Notes: a model not told the origin generated them from the letters alone. Shown: positions 1-11,910, counted from the first letter of the stretch. The stretch is 64,000 bases of DNA from Enchytraeus crypticus (GCA_905160935.1 CAJHZI010000382.1:309501-373500); one strand, 5' to 3'. Made by a program: numbers and translations.

Positions 1-406
1 AAACCGCATAAACTTACCTTTTCAATTTGTTCTGAAATTAGGCTTGACAAGCCCATAAATTTCTAGTAATGTGTACATATGATGTAATATGATAAAGCAA
101 CATAGACCTATAATAATAAATAAACTAAGAAAGTATACCACTATTTTTCTTCTTCAATTATATTGTATTTGGCATAAGTTATCGACCGCTGCGATGCTGA
201 AGCAGTCAAATTACACCTAAAGTTATCAAGTAAACTATCTTATGAAACTCTGGATAAATCTGTAAAGAAACTTTCTACCATTTTGAAATTGATTGAACTC
301 CGACACAGTAATTAACCAATACCAGGCAAATATTAATTTCATATCTGCATACGTTATTAACTTATTACTCTATCATTAGCTACAAGCTTCATCTATACAT
401 GTAGCA
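1..406. other. Non-coding sequence, nothing recognised
   Basis: AT-rich sequence without a convincing ORF, repeat or RNA. It probably lies downstream of the minus-strand glycosyltransferase gene. Confidence 0.5.
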
Positions 407-494
407 TTTTTTATCCGTCTCCAGTTATTCCGGAGATATCACATTATAAAGTGAATGAAATCTTACTAAAGACACGTCATCATACTATTTAATC
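407..494 (-). pseudogene. Decayed duplicate of the C-terminal coding part of the neighbouring glycosyltransferase
   Basis: About 88 bp match positions 1273-1360 of the intact gene at high identity. Read on the minus strand, the copy gives YDDVSLVRFHSLYNVISPE and LETDK, the same peptide as the real gene, but with two in-frame stop codons. No similarity is visible on either side of the block, so this is a short segmental duplication and not a second gene. It lies about 780 bp 3' of the parent exon. Confidence 0.75.
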
Positions 495-613
495 TATAGC
501 TACAGCTGCTTGGATTAAACACATACTACATGAACATCTATGCTGATATCCATACTCAATCACTTAGAATAAAAGGTGTTTAGAAATCTAGAGATTTCAA
601 TTTAGTTTATTCT

Positions 614-745
614 AAAGCTAAAGCTAATGCTAACGTCAGTTTCCTCACTCTAAAGCGAAGTCAGCGACGGGATAGCCCAGAATTTGAACCCCGCACACAC
701 CGATCCGCGGTGGAATATCTTACCGACACCGTCACTGGCTCCACA
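614..745 (-). repeat. SINE-1 copy (tRNA-derived)
   Basis: On the minus strand this carries the family hallmarks: the head CAGTGGCGATGTCGGTAAG, a pol III B box GGTTCAAATCC (here as TTTGAACC), a GTCACTGACATCGC block and the tail GACGTTAACATTAGCTTT. A second SINE head in the opposite direction (CAGTGGCGACGTCGG) follows at about 747, giving a short head-to-head arrangement. Confidence 0.8.
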
Positions 746-1179
746 CAGTGGCGACGTCGGTAAATCTCTAAATTTTCTTTCTAACGACAATTTAGTCCAT
801 CATTTTTTTACCCTGTGAATGTCCAAGATTTTGCAAGCAATTCTTGTCTGTGTTTTGAACCGATGAGACCTTAACGCATACTCCAAGTTCCATCCTTTCA
901 CATTTCATAGAGATTCTTTTGATGCTCTCTACTTACTGCGCTATTTGAACAATAACAGATTATGAGTCACAATTATCAACATCATTTGATATTTAATTAA
1001 TACACAGTTATACATATACTAGCATAGGTAGTTTTTCTTCAAAGTCAAACTAGATGTCTACTTATTTGTGTCGGCACAGATTTTGCAAGTATATAGATAT
1101 TAATACACACATATACACCAGCATAGATAGCCATAAAATACAACTATAGACTAGCGTAGGCAGACACAATATATTGATA

Positions 1180-3074
1180 TTATGAGTTGACAAACTTTAG
1201 GTTACTTTTTTCCCACTGTTCATATTCTGAGCAATGAAATCCTAAGTCACACTTCATTCTAAACGCACCTAATCTTTTATCCGTCTCCAGTTCTTCTGGA
1301 GATATAACATTATAAAGTGAATGAAATCTTACTATAGACACATCGTCATACTTTTTAATCCAATCCAATACTTCGTCTATACTCGCTCTAATCTTACTGT
1401 CTGAATTTAAATACTGCAGACTCGTGTTAGTCAGATCTGTCAGCTGAACGTCTGGGGATGCTGTTACGTTAACGAACAACACCGGAGACAGTGACGACAG
1501 CACCGAAGTTGGCACCAGTGGATTCAACAGAAAACTATTCTCACGATATATCTTTCGAAATTGTTCATCAAACGTTCGCAGTCTTGTGACAGAGAGTAAT
1601 GAGCAGCGGAACCTCGGATGACTGCATTGGGAGCTGCCATCACACGGGCAGCAGTGAAAGCGAGGTAGGATGAGGATCCTGTTGGATAGAGTTGACAGAG
1701 CCAGAGCCGTTTTCAAAGTCGTCAGTTCAAGGTTTGATATAGAAATGTTGTTGTAAGAATCGACGGGATTATCGTACGTGATGTACTTAGCCGAACTATT
1801 AGAATAGTACGCGCCTTCATCCACCGTCCATAGGAGGTTCTCCTTAAAGCGATATATCTTCGCAGCAACGCTGCCGAGGTAGTTGTTATGAACCATCACG
1901 CATTCCTCACACTGTGGAAGATTCTCGAACATTCTATGATGATGTTCGAAGTAGTAAACACCGCAAACGAACAGCCGTGTACTAAGAGAATGAATCTTAA
2001 GTGATGTCTTTCTTTCTAGCATCATCCTAATGGCCATGTTTAAGTAGGTTTGATCGTGGCCCAACTGGTACTTAGCGTAGAGATTCCAGGCTATTTTGTA
2101 GAGGTCACGAGCATGGTATGATGGTCGGATATATACAAATCCGCTGTTATACATCTGTCTATCTATCTGAAAATGAACGTCACAATCTGTACAATTCAAA
2201 TACGGAAATGGATCTTTGAAAATGATAACATCCGGATCTGACATCAGTACGGAGTATCCCAGGCTTAGAGCCTGAAGTGCTACAGCTGTTTTAGTATTTG
2301 TTTTCCTGTAATATCCTGCTGTTCCGAAGTCGCTCGCTTGATGGAAATTCGTATCTGGAACTTCTGATCTTTTCTTAAAGTTTACAAATTTATTGTCCAA
2401 TTCAGCATTTGCCGATTTGTCAGATGCTCGAGGTCGAACTATGGAAGAATCATCAAAAAATGCGCAACTTATTCCGATTTTGCTCAGTTTCGCTACAGCC
2501 TTCTGGGAAGTACATACGAGCAAAAAATTACTAATATTTAGCCTGTCGATTGAAAGTCTTTTAAAGTTGATTGCAAAATTGATATAGGCATAATCCACCA
2601 CACAGATGATAACTCGCTTAAATGGATCGGCAGCTCCTTCGAGAGAATTCGCGAAAGATCTACTTGTGGCTCCTTTAACTGCCTCAGCATCGCTTACCAG
2701 AAGCGTCGACACACTGGGTTTACTAGTCTGTGTTACAGCACCAAAGTTCTTGACGCCAAAACCAAAACCGGCTGCCTTTTCTCTCTCTTCGAGCGTCAAA
2801 ACTTTCTTCCCCGCTTTCCCTCCTTCTTTCATAACCCGCTCCGCCTGAAACCGTCGAACAGGATCATTGCCCTGCAACTTTCTCTCATCCTCAGAGAATT
2901 CTGGATTCAATTCCTCCAAGTCATCCTCTGAAAATTCCTTAGGCGAGAATGATCCAAATAAGAGTTGACTGATGCTTGATCTGTAGAAAGCGAACAGTGA
3001 GAAGAGAACGAGACTGAAGAAGAGGACAAATAGCGAGTGTCGATGTAGAAACCGAGATAATTGTTTACGTCCAG
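1180..3074 (-). CDS. Golgi type II nucleotide-diphospho-sugar transferase (GT77/PF03407-like), last exon
   Basis: The open frame has about 630 codons and ends in TAA at 1180-1182. Near its start is a basic stretch (RKQLSRFLHRHS), then a hydrophobic segment LFVLFFSLVLFSLFAFY, then an acidic lumenal stem: classic type II Golgi topology. The catalytic part carries a DxD-type motif in SDPDVIIFKDPF, followed by FQIDRQMYNSGFVYIRP, GHDQTYLNMAI and a late CEECVMVHNNYLG segment, as in the nucleotide-diphospho-sugar transferase family that includes plant xylosyl- and arabinosyltransferases. No in-frame ATG precedes the membrane segment. A pyrimidine-rich tract ending CTGCAG (minus strand, 3080-3075) looks like a 3' splice site, so translation probably begins in an upstream exon (position above 3300) that I could not find. 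Donor and acceptor sugars are unknown. The family call is firm, the substrate is not. Confidence 0.8.
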
Positions 3075-3125
3075 CTGCAGCAGAAAAATAACGAAGTACA
3101 ATATGTCCCTATTGTTTTGCTATCT

Positions 3126-3302
<177 letters not shown>

Positions 3303-3730
3303 ATGTTCACCTAAATGACAGTCCCTCCAGATACACGATCCTACTTAGAATTAGGTTCGGAGCTAACCAAGAAGCACTTTATCGACCAACAAGTAAATCC
3401 CATCACAAATGCTCTAATTATTACAATAAATCTCAGCTTATACGGCCGCTTAAAAAATATGACTTATTCATAACGAGTTGTTACGCGGCCTCGTATTGCC
3501 TTTCTCAGTAAACGTTTAGTAATAAATAGAAAGGGTTAAATGAGAATTGAGGAGAATTATCATTACCTCAGTATTATTACTATATTATTACTATATCTAA
3601 TTGATTTACGCACATTATAAATATAAAAATATCAAAATGCGCAAATCAATCTGATTTCCAATAATCCAACAACCACGCTATGCCAGTTGTGTTAGTAAGT
3701 TTTTAAAATAACTTTTTAAAACTTATTTGC

Positions 3731-3885
3731 ATGAGTCTCAAACAAGCTATTGAGCTTGCTGTCTGACCCAGTATTTATGTTATGTTATGAGGCCAATGCA
3801 CAAACGTTCTACACGATTAACATAACGTAACATAACATTACAGAGTCAGGAAGCAATTATATGTTTGTTTAAGACTCATGAGACT
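3731..3885. repeat. Imperfect inverted repeat (hairpin, possible foldback/MITE)
   Basis: The left arm, about 3731-3790 (ATGAGTCTCAAAC through TTATGTTATGTTATG), is the reverse complement, with mismatches, of the right arm, about 3819-3885. A spacer of about 28 bp separates them. No ORF is present. No target-site duplication is clear, so the element class is open. Confidence 0.6.
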
Positions 3886-3899
3886 CTTAACTAATTCCA

Positions 3900-5475
3900 A
3901 TTAATATTGATAACACCTCATAGTTCAATATAAAATGTCTAATTTCACCTATCTGTACATCGTAAAATACTTAATTAGTCATACTTTATAAATCAAATCA
4001 TACAAACTTCATGTCAACATATCAAATTTATACATATGTATCACACTGAAAATGCAATTAGCATCTAATTTACAGTTCCTATGTTTATCATATTTGTTTT
4101 TAAAAGCATTCACTGATTCTGCTTCTACAACTTCGCTTGGCAAACTATTCCAAGCATTTATAACTCTCTGACAAAAGAAAAATTTCCTTAAATCTAGTCT
4201 ATTTCTAAATTTACTAAGTTTATAAATATGTCCCCTAGTGTTTCTGTTGTTTGATAAATTAAACCAAATACTATGGTTAACTTTGCTGAAGCCTTTGAGT
4301 ATTTTAAAAACTTCTATTAAATCTCCTCTAGTTCTTCTCTCACTTAAAGAGGTTAATCCTACGAATTTTAATCTATTCTCATAACTAAGTTTTTGACAGT
4401 CAAATACCAGCCTTGTTGCTCCGGCTTGTACCCTTTCTAATTTATCGATATCTTTCTTAAGATATGGGCACCAAGCCTGAACGCAGTATTCAAGTTTGGG
4501 CCATACAAGAGCCTTATATAGCCTTACCACAGTATCTTTATTTCTACATGTGATTGTTCTTTTAATCATTCTTAATACACAATTAGCACTATTTACAATT
4601 TTATTACAATTTTCACTAAATTTAAAAGAGCTATCCACATAGACTCCTAAATCTCTCTCACTGTTTGTGGATTTTAATTTGATATTGTTCAAAGTATACT
4701 CAATTCCTAAATTATTATTCCCTATATGCATAACTCTACATTTCTCAGCATTGAACTCCATTAGCCAATCACTGGACCAGTTCTGTAATATTTTTATATC
4801 ATACTTCAAAATCTCAGCATCTTCAATGTTGTTTACTATCTTTGCCACTTTATAATCATCTGCAAATTTACTAAATTTTGATACAATATCTATGTCAATG
4901 TCATTGATGTAAACTAAAAATAACAGAGGTCCTAAAACAGAGCCTTGTGGCACACCACTCTTCACTGCTGCCCATTCCGAGAACTCGTCCTCGACACACG
5001 CCCTTTGTTTTCTATTGCTTAACCAATTACCTATCCACTTTAAAAGTTTGCCCGTTATTGCATGCGATTCCAACTTACTAAGTAATCTTTTATGTGGAAC
5101 TTTATCAAAAGCTTTAGCAAAGTCTAGATATAAGATATCAATGCTATTTTTATTATCTACTTCCCTTGTAATATATTCTTAAAAAATCTAGCAAATTAGT
5201 TAAACAAGAACGCCCACTAATGAAACCATGCTGACTATTTCTAATTAAATTATATTCTTCCAAGAAACTAATTATTTTATCCTTAATAATGCTTTCAAAA
5301 ATCTTACCGATTATGCTTGTTAAGCTAATAGGCCTATAATTTTCTGCTTTATCCCTATTCCCCTTTTTATGTATTGGAACTACATTGGCATTCTTAAAAT
5401 CTTGAGGAACCACCCCTATTTCCATTGATGCCTTTAGTAGTATTACACTGACATTATTCGCAAACTACTTATAAC
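3900..5475 (-). mobile_element. 5'-truncated CR1/jockey-like non-LTR retrotransposon (LINE)
   Basis: Minus-strand frames encode reverse transcriptase: VVPIHKKGNRDKAENYRPIS, SIIGKIFESIIKD, SQHGFISGRSCLTNLLDF, then LDFAKAFDKVPH, SGVPQGSVLGPLLF and the catalytic box SKFADDYKV. The C-terminal part (LEYCVQAWCPYLKKDIDKLE, FFCQRVINAWNSLP) ends at 4009. A single frameshift lies near 5160-5185, between the LLDF segment and the AFDKVPH segment; the rest is open. There is no endonuclease domain, so the copy is truncated at about 5460-5475. The small number of defects suggests a fairly recent insertion. Confidence 0.9.
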
Positions 5476-6002
5476 GATTAATGAAAACAGATTCAACCGG
5501 TTAATTAAATTTCTATTTTACTTTAAAAGCATATTTTTATTTAATAAGGAAATTGTAAATATCCTAACCATTCATGTTTTCCAATCACTACAACACGCTT
5601 TGTGTCACGCTGGTGTATCATCTGTAGAGCTTACACGGCCCGCAGCGCTGTCTCAGGCTCGGCTAGGTTGAGCATAGCCTACTCGTAGCCTGATAACCTT
5701 ATTGGCCTGCACGTACAGGTGATATCAATACAATCCTGAAAGTCAACGCCAAATCTAGGTTTTAAAATTCTTTTTAGTTAACTAATCTTAATTAGGTTTT
5801 AATTACATTAATGCTGTACAGATTTTTCTCAATGATATGTTCAGGCTACTAAAGAATAGACAAACCTTCGAATTTAGGCATTGTAAGAGGGTGCTATAAG
5901 CAGAAACTACAAAAAAGTGAGGAAGGCAACGTGAAAACCTCTTGAAAAGCCATATACATGAATGTTGTGTCAATCTAAAGTCGATGTACATGTAATTATA
6001 AG
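5476..6002. other. Spacer without recognised gene
   Basis: No supported ORF. A GC-richer patch at 5590-5710 could be an upstream exon or promoter of the minus-strand glycosyltransferase, but nothing in it is decisive. Confidence 0.3.
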
Positions 6003-7376
6003 TAGTGTTGGAAATTTTAAGAATTTCCAGAGTTCGGGTTCGGTTCGGTTCTAACAAGGGTTCGGGTTCGGTTCGGGTTCGGCTTGCTTTCCAACTCGCA
6101 AGAGTTCGATTCGAGTTCGAAATGTTTTGGTTTGGATAATGTTGCAATAGTTTACATTACTTATAATAATCATGGTTATGACAAACATGTTCGAAATGGT
6201 TTATGGTAAATATGCTTAAAAATTCATTAAGTTATAATAGCTGCCACATTTTTTCACCTTGGTAAAAATATGACATTGAAAAAAAGATCGAGTGAAGTGG
6301 TATTTATTCCTGTACATTTCTTAAAATATTGTAAGTTGACCAACAAATGTTCATAATATAGATATTTAGCTTTATTATTGCATCTGAAATATTCTCCTTG
6401 ATTATAACGAGCAAATAGAATGCTTCATCAATTTTTAAATTTTTATTATCGCTATAGGCCTATATAATAGATACGTTTATAATTAAGTGGAAAAGTCCTG
6501 GCTAAAATTTGATCCAACATTTCAGAGACAAAGTGCAATTTAGTAGCATACAAATTTCAAATAAAGATGATTTGGTAAACACGTGTACTTCCATAGAAAA
6601 ATGATCATAATATACACCGTTTGCCATCAACTGACCAGTAATAAGCTTCATAATATACCTTAGGGTTTCAAATTTGAAACTCTCAGATCAATTATGAAGT
6701 TACGAAAATAGTTAGGAATTTATTGCATTGCTATGGTGCAAAATTATTTACTCCATATAGTCTTAACACATAGAATGTCATATAGAATTATTTGTAAATC
6801 TGGCTGCAAAAATGCTAAGGTAGCACACTAAAATTAGAAAAAAAGTCAGAATTTTAATTTAACAAAAACAAATCCGCCTAGATTGAGTCAAGAATTTTCA
6901 GATTTTCAAGGAATACTCTCATCACTTGTGTCTCTTTTATGTTAATCTTCATTTCATTTTCAATGCCGCATCATTCAGACTATCCATTATCTTCTGAAGG
7001 CCCGTCTCGCTTCCCACTACCATTCCTTTGTACCGCTACCATTTCAAAATTTGTGTCGGAACCAACCTTAACTGAATATATGCTGTTAGATACTATAAGA
7101 CATGTAAATGCAAAAACTTATATATATTTGTGTTGTTCTTACTATCTTTATTTAATGTCAGGCTGGTGAAGAAGAAAGAAACTACAAGAGTTTGGTTCAG
7201 TTCGATTTGGACAAAGTTCGGGTTCGGTTCGGGTTCGGCCAGAGTCTAGGTTCGGGTTCGGTTCGGTTCGGCCAAAGTCTGGGTTCGGGTTCGGTCAGAG
7301 TCTGGGTTCAAGTTCGGTTCGGTCAAATTTCTAGATTTTAGGGTTCGGTTCGGGTTCGGTTCGATTCCCATCTCTA
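6003..7376. mobile_element. hAT-superfamily DNA transposon, non-autonomous
   Basis: The 1374-bp element is flanked by a perfect 8-bp direct repeat ATTATAAG (5995-6002 and 7377-7384), the target-site length of hAT. Its ends are TAGTGTTGGAAA on the left and, read inward on the minus strand, TAGAGATGGGAA on the right, like hAT terminal inverted repeats. Both subterminal regions (6032-6120, 7187-7363) carry many GGTTCGG units, and these lie in the same orientation on both sides. No transposase remnant is visible. A LINE-B fragment sits inside. Confidence 0.85.
6926..7030 (-). mobile_element. LINE-B fragment inside the hAT element
   Basis: The sequence around TATCCATTATCTTCTG and CTACCATTCCTTTG matches 20030-20140 of the larger LINE-B copy. 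It is a short piece of the reverse-transcriptase region carried inside the hAT element. Confidence 0.65.
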
Positions 7377-7409
7377 ATTATAAGACGTTTGGCAACGAGC
7401 TATAGGGCC

Positions 7410-8882
7410 TAGACTTAGCATTCTTTCCTCTTGGTTTGGTATCCATGGCAATACTCTTGCATGGTTAACCTCACATCTTACCGATCGTACTCTCAGCGTA
7501 AAAGTGCAAGAGTACGCATCTCACCTTCCAACCTCAAGTACACCGTGCCTCAGGGCTCCGTTCTTGGTCCAATCCTATTCAACCTCTACACTACACCTTT
7601 AAGCTCTTTGATTTCCTCTCATTCACTTGACCACCAACTTTTTGCTGACGACATTCAGCTATACACATGCTTCACCCCCCACTCCTATCCTGATGCCAAG
7701 CATCAGGATAGGAGTGCCTACAGCATGCCTACAGCAATCCTTCAAGTCGATATCTTCATGGATGTCTGCCAATTTCTTAGCTCTGAATCCATCCAAGACT
7801 GAGTTTGTGCTATTTGGGACACCTCACTGGCTGGAGCCAGTGGCGAAGTCGGTAAGATACTAGACCGCGTATCAGTTGATGCGGGTTCAAATCCTGGGCT
7901 CGCCCGTCACTGACATCGCTTTCGTGTGAGGAAACTGACGTTGACCTTAGCTTTACCAGCTTTTTTACCTCACCAACTATCAAAACTGAATGAGGCTTCC
8001 CTCTCTGTCACTCCTGACCTGGCCATCACACCTATTTCTTCTGTCAAGAGCCTCAGTGTCATCCTCGACCAGCATCTTACATTCCACGATCACATCACCA
8101 AAGCTTCACAGGCTTGCTTCTTCCACATCAGAGATCTGCGCCGAATACGACCATATCTTACCTTAGAGACCGCTTCTACCGTCGGTGCGGCTCTCGTGCA
8201 ATCCAAACTGGACTACTGTAACTCCTTGCTTCTGAATCTCCCAAGCTGTGAGATCGACAGATTGCAGTTCATCCAGAATTCCCTTGCACGTGCAGTCTTC
8301 CGTCGCTCTAAGCATTCCCATGTGACTCCTCTCATGAAGTCTCTGCACTGGCTTAAAGTCAGAGAACGCATTGTTTACAAGGCAGCTTCTCTGACATATA
8401 AGTCTATCATCATCCCTGGTAAAGGTCACATGTCCCACTTAATACAAGTGAGACAGCCTTCCTCCATGCAGTCATCCACTAGGTCCTCTAAGTTAATCAC
8501 TTTAGAGCGACCAAGCATCCCTTCTCGCAGTAAGCTCTCCAATCGGTCCTTCCAGCACGCTGCTTCTCAGATATGGAATTCTCTTCCTTCCAGTTTACGC
8601 ACCCCCTCATCTTCTGCTGATCATACTTTCCTTTCATATGAACAGTTTCATAGACGGTTGAAGGCTTTTCTTTTTATACTCAACCAGTGCACATGAACTG
8701 AGACCAACACGTAAACCTCCATTCCACTAGTACCCTTCCTCGGACAGAACTCCCGGATTTTGTATCGCACCGTTTTTGGCCCCCACACTCTGCTCATCGG
8801 ATTGATTTGGCACCACAGTGCTCAGTGTAGTCAATGACGACAGTAGCACTCTAATTCAGTTGTTGTTGTTGTTGTTGTTGTG
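7410..8882 (+). mobile_element. LINE-C: 5'-truncated non-LTR retrotransposon with (GTT)n tail
   Basis: Plus-strand frames encode reverse transcriptase: NLKYTVPQGSVLGPILFN, LDHQLFADDIQLYT (catalytic FADD), NFLALNPSKTEFVLFGTP, LDYCNSLLLNLPSCEIDRLQ, HWLKVRERIVYKA and the terminal QIWNSLPSSLR. The frame ends at 8696; a 3' UTR and a (GTT)n tail follow. Frame changes occur near 7505 and near 7700, the latter at a perfect 17-bp palindrome (7680-7716). A SINE-1 copy interrupts it at 7828-7966. The element is truncated just after the hAT right flank. Confidence 0.88.
7828..7966 (+). repeat. SINE-1 inserted into LINE-C, with target-site duplication
   Basis: This is the best-defined SINE-1 copy: 139 bp, flanked by ACCTCAC at 7821-7827 and 7967-7973. 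The LINE-C protein reads FVLFGTP before it and LPHQLSKLNEASL after it, which proves insertion. The 3' end is GCTTTACCAGC plus a run of T. The B box GGTTCAAATCC is intact. Confidence 0.92.
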
Positions 8883-9298
8883 AATCTTGTGATTAGATCA
8901 TCTGGTTGATCTACGGATGTTTCCTTCTTGGTGTTCTTTTGACCTGCCATTTGACAGAACACTAGAATCTACAGACAGTAAGCCGCCCCCCCCCCCTATA
9001 TTCTTTAATTTTATTAGCAAATGGTCCAGTCTTACACTCATCAACTAATACACATACTCCTTCAGAATATACTAAATATAAGTTCTAAATTTGGAAATAA
9101 TTCAACACGCTACCATATACATCGTTCCTGGTGAGAACATGCACGTGAATTATAATACAGATCTCGACATGGTGCGCCCTCTCTTGGATGGTAGTATTAC
9201 AGGAATTTTCTAAATCAACTATATAAATAATGGCGGTTTAAAAACCGCGATTTAGTGGCGCCTCTGTTGTAGATTACGTGAGTGTGGCACAACGGGAA
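8883..9298. other. Spacer with poly-C tract and a short palindrome
   Basis: No gene is supported. It contains a run of C at about 8983-8996 and the palindrome GCGGTTTAAAAACCGC near 9232-9247. Confidence 0.4.
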
Positions 9299-9440
9299 GC
9301 TGGAGCCATGGCAGTAGCGATGTCGGTAAGATATTTGACCGCGGATCAGTATGTGCGGGGTTCAAATCCTGGGCTCGCCCGTCACTGACATCGCTTTCGA
9401 GGGAGTAAACTGACGTTAACATTAGCTTTTTACTTTAACA
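9299..9440 (+). repeat. SINE-1 copy
   Basis: The family head GATGTCGGTAAGAT, the B box GGTTCAAATCC and the tail GACGTTAACATTAGC are all present. A (GA)n microsatellite follows its 3' end. Confidence 0.85.
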
Positions 9441-9837
9441 GAAAGTGAGAGAGAGAGAGAGAGAGAGAGAGAAGTGCGCACCTGGCCCCTGGGCACGTGG
9501 ATAGGAAGACAGATATGGTTCGCCCTATCTTGTGCCATAACGTTTTTATTTTTTTACACTAGGATGTTACATGCAAGGCAAATTTTTAATATATTCTTGC
9601 CTATAACTCACTACCCTAGATCGGATAAAACATTTAAGACACTGTTTCGTTAATTTGTTTCTACATTATACTAGAGACACTTTTATCTCAGGGGAGGGCA
9701 CTTTGTGTGAATCACACACATTATACAACGTGTGCACTGATATTTTTGGATTAACACAATTTTACCTGTCATCTAGAGGAAGACTCCCCTGCCTCCCCTC
9801 CCACGATACCGTCTTGGGGAGGATTCATAGTAAATAA

Positions 9838-9935
9838 AATAATAAATAATTAAAGGTTTAACGTCCGTTCCTCATACAAGGATGATATCAGGGACGTCAC
9901 CGGTAGCGTCAGTAGCACGTACACTGGTAAAGTTC
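9838..9935 (-). mobile_element. LINE-A 3' end fragment
   Basis: Begins with an AAT-rich tail followed by TTTAACGTCCG and CATACAAGGATGATATCAGG, the minus-strand form of the LINE-A 3' terminus seen at 17562, 23967 and elsewhere. Confidence 0.6.
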
Positions 9936-10712
9936 CTGACTAAAATGGGAAAAATGAACCCTTCAGAAATATACAGAAAGAAAACAAATCCTGTAAGAAA
10001 CATACAGGACTGGTATATCCTGTTCTGGATAGGTTCAGAGTACCTGCCGTAGTGATGAAATCATAATGAGTCCTCCAGAGATTGTTATAAGGTGAAACAG
10101 TTGAATAAAGGTAGTAAAGATTAGCGCGGTAGCTCGGTAGATCTGGACTCAATGTTTTATCGCACTTAAAAACTCACAACAAAGTGCTTGAGAGGCCTTG
10201 AAAGAGGCGGCAGCAAGACCACGATATTTATAGGCTATCGTTTTAAAGTGGACTGCGGTTTTCAGACAATGAAATTAATCCAGTACCAAGAATCAGAAGC
10301 AGTTCCTTACCTGCGGGGTATGGGTCACCAAGAGGAAATGCTCCCCGGATAAAGGTTGTGTGCCTCAACGATTGAAAAAAATAGCTCAGCTAGCTCTGTA
10401 AAATTGTAAATATCAAATATGTATATTATATTATTGTTTCTTCTGCAAACGCATAATGTTACGCATTGGCTAGGCAATATACAGTAGCATATGCAGCAGC
10501 TGTGATAATGTTTCTTTGCAATTGACTGTGTGCGTATTTCGATCTTAAATTAAAACTAAACATTTGATTTTAAAAATTGCAGTTGGTATAATATTATTTC
10601 TGTTATCAGAAAATATTTACTAACGAATGATCGAATTCTTGCCTTAAAAATGAATATTTGCTAACATTTTGTCATGTAAGTCATAGCATTAAAATATTGC
10701 AAAGCATCTATC

Positions 10713-10853
10713 ATAAAGCTGGTAAAGCCAAATGTTAACGTCAGTTTCCTCACTCGAAAGCGATGTCCGCGACGGCCAAGCCCAGGATTTGAACCCCACA
10801 CATACTTATCCGCGGTCGAATATCTTACCGACATCGCCACTGATTCCAGCCAG
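10713..10853 (-). repeat. SINE-1 copy
   Basis: Minus-strand copy with tail ATAAAGCTGGTAAAGC, the B box as ATTTGAACCCC and the head complement CTTACCGACATCGCCACTG. Confidence 0.85.
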
Positions 10854-11759
10854 AAGAAAAATAAGCTAAATATGACTAAGTAGGTGGCTAAACTCGAAAG
10901 ACTCATGGATGTTAGGACGATTGTGGGAATAAGATAATTGTTTGATTTGAATCGTTAAATCTACTTTACTTTTGTACCTGATATCTATTGACATTCGTCT
11001 ATTGGTTTTTAAAGCGAACCGAACTTCTAAATTTATAAATATTTATTAATTCACTGCATTGAAACTAGGGCTTAAACTAGGATTAAGAAATAGGGGGGGG
11101 GGGTGCAAATGAAGAGGGCTTGATTCTAGTCCTTACAGACAATATATATGGACAATGGGTTGAAAGTTGAGGACTGAGCACGGAATTTACAGGGGTTTAG
11201 CCCCCCGCAACCTAGCCCTCCCTAACCACGGGCCTGAATTATTTGGAACTTATGCCACGAATACTACGCTCGTAATCATTGGGGTACAATCCGGTACATG
11301 TAACTGATAGGAGGCTCAGTGAAGTTACACGTCTGAACAGCTGTTCCAGCACGCGCCCATCAAACTTCTGTTTTTCTCTTATTTATTCTCTGAAGTTCTT
11401 CTTTGTACTGCGAGTAGATTACCGTGAACAGTTCAGTAGGCTACAAGCTTCCAGACCACATGTGTGCTAGGTGATGAAGTTAGTCATAGTCTTGTAAATG
11501 TTACAAAAGTAGATCGTACCGTTCAAGAATATAGAATAAGAATAGAGAAGAGTTTTTAATATATTTACAATTAAAACATTGATGGTGCAATTAGGTATGT
11601 ATTGTACTTTTTCATAGAATATATCGCACTTGGTCAACCATCATTTCGTCACCACTTAACTGTTAACTTTGTTGCGACTTGTTGTTGAAACGAGTATGGT
11701 CGAGATTCTTTAAATTAGCTGCGAAATTCGGCCGACTACCGGTCTATTCTGCCTAATAT

Positions 11760-11910
11760 TCTACCGACAGTATTCGTGTTTGTGAATTGAAATAGTTGGC
11801 TGAGCACGTCCTGAATTATGTATGTTACGCAATTTACGCGTTGACTGATGTGGGCTTTGAACCTAGGTCACATACTTTCGAGGCGAACTCTCTAACCCTT
11901 ACGACAATTG
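11760..11910 (-). repeat. Possible tRNA-derived SINE of another family
   Basis: On the minus strand TTAGAGAGTTCGCCTCG resembles an A-box region and CCTAGGTTCAAAGCCC a B box, with tRNA-like spacing. No second copy in the window confirms it. Confidence 0.4.

Noticed and set aside
10661-10906. ORF with ...[19 protein letters not shown]...
   Set aside because: This peptide comes from SINE-1; the same phrase appears at each SINE-1 copy (for example 20802-21014, 50033-50335).
11070-11236. G-run and CCCCCC segment resembling an old hAT-type MITE
   Set aside because: Possible inverted ends are too diverged and no 8-bp duplication was found.
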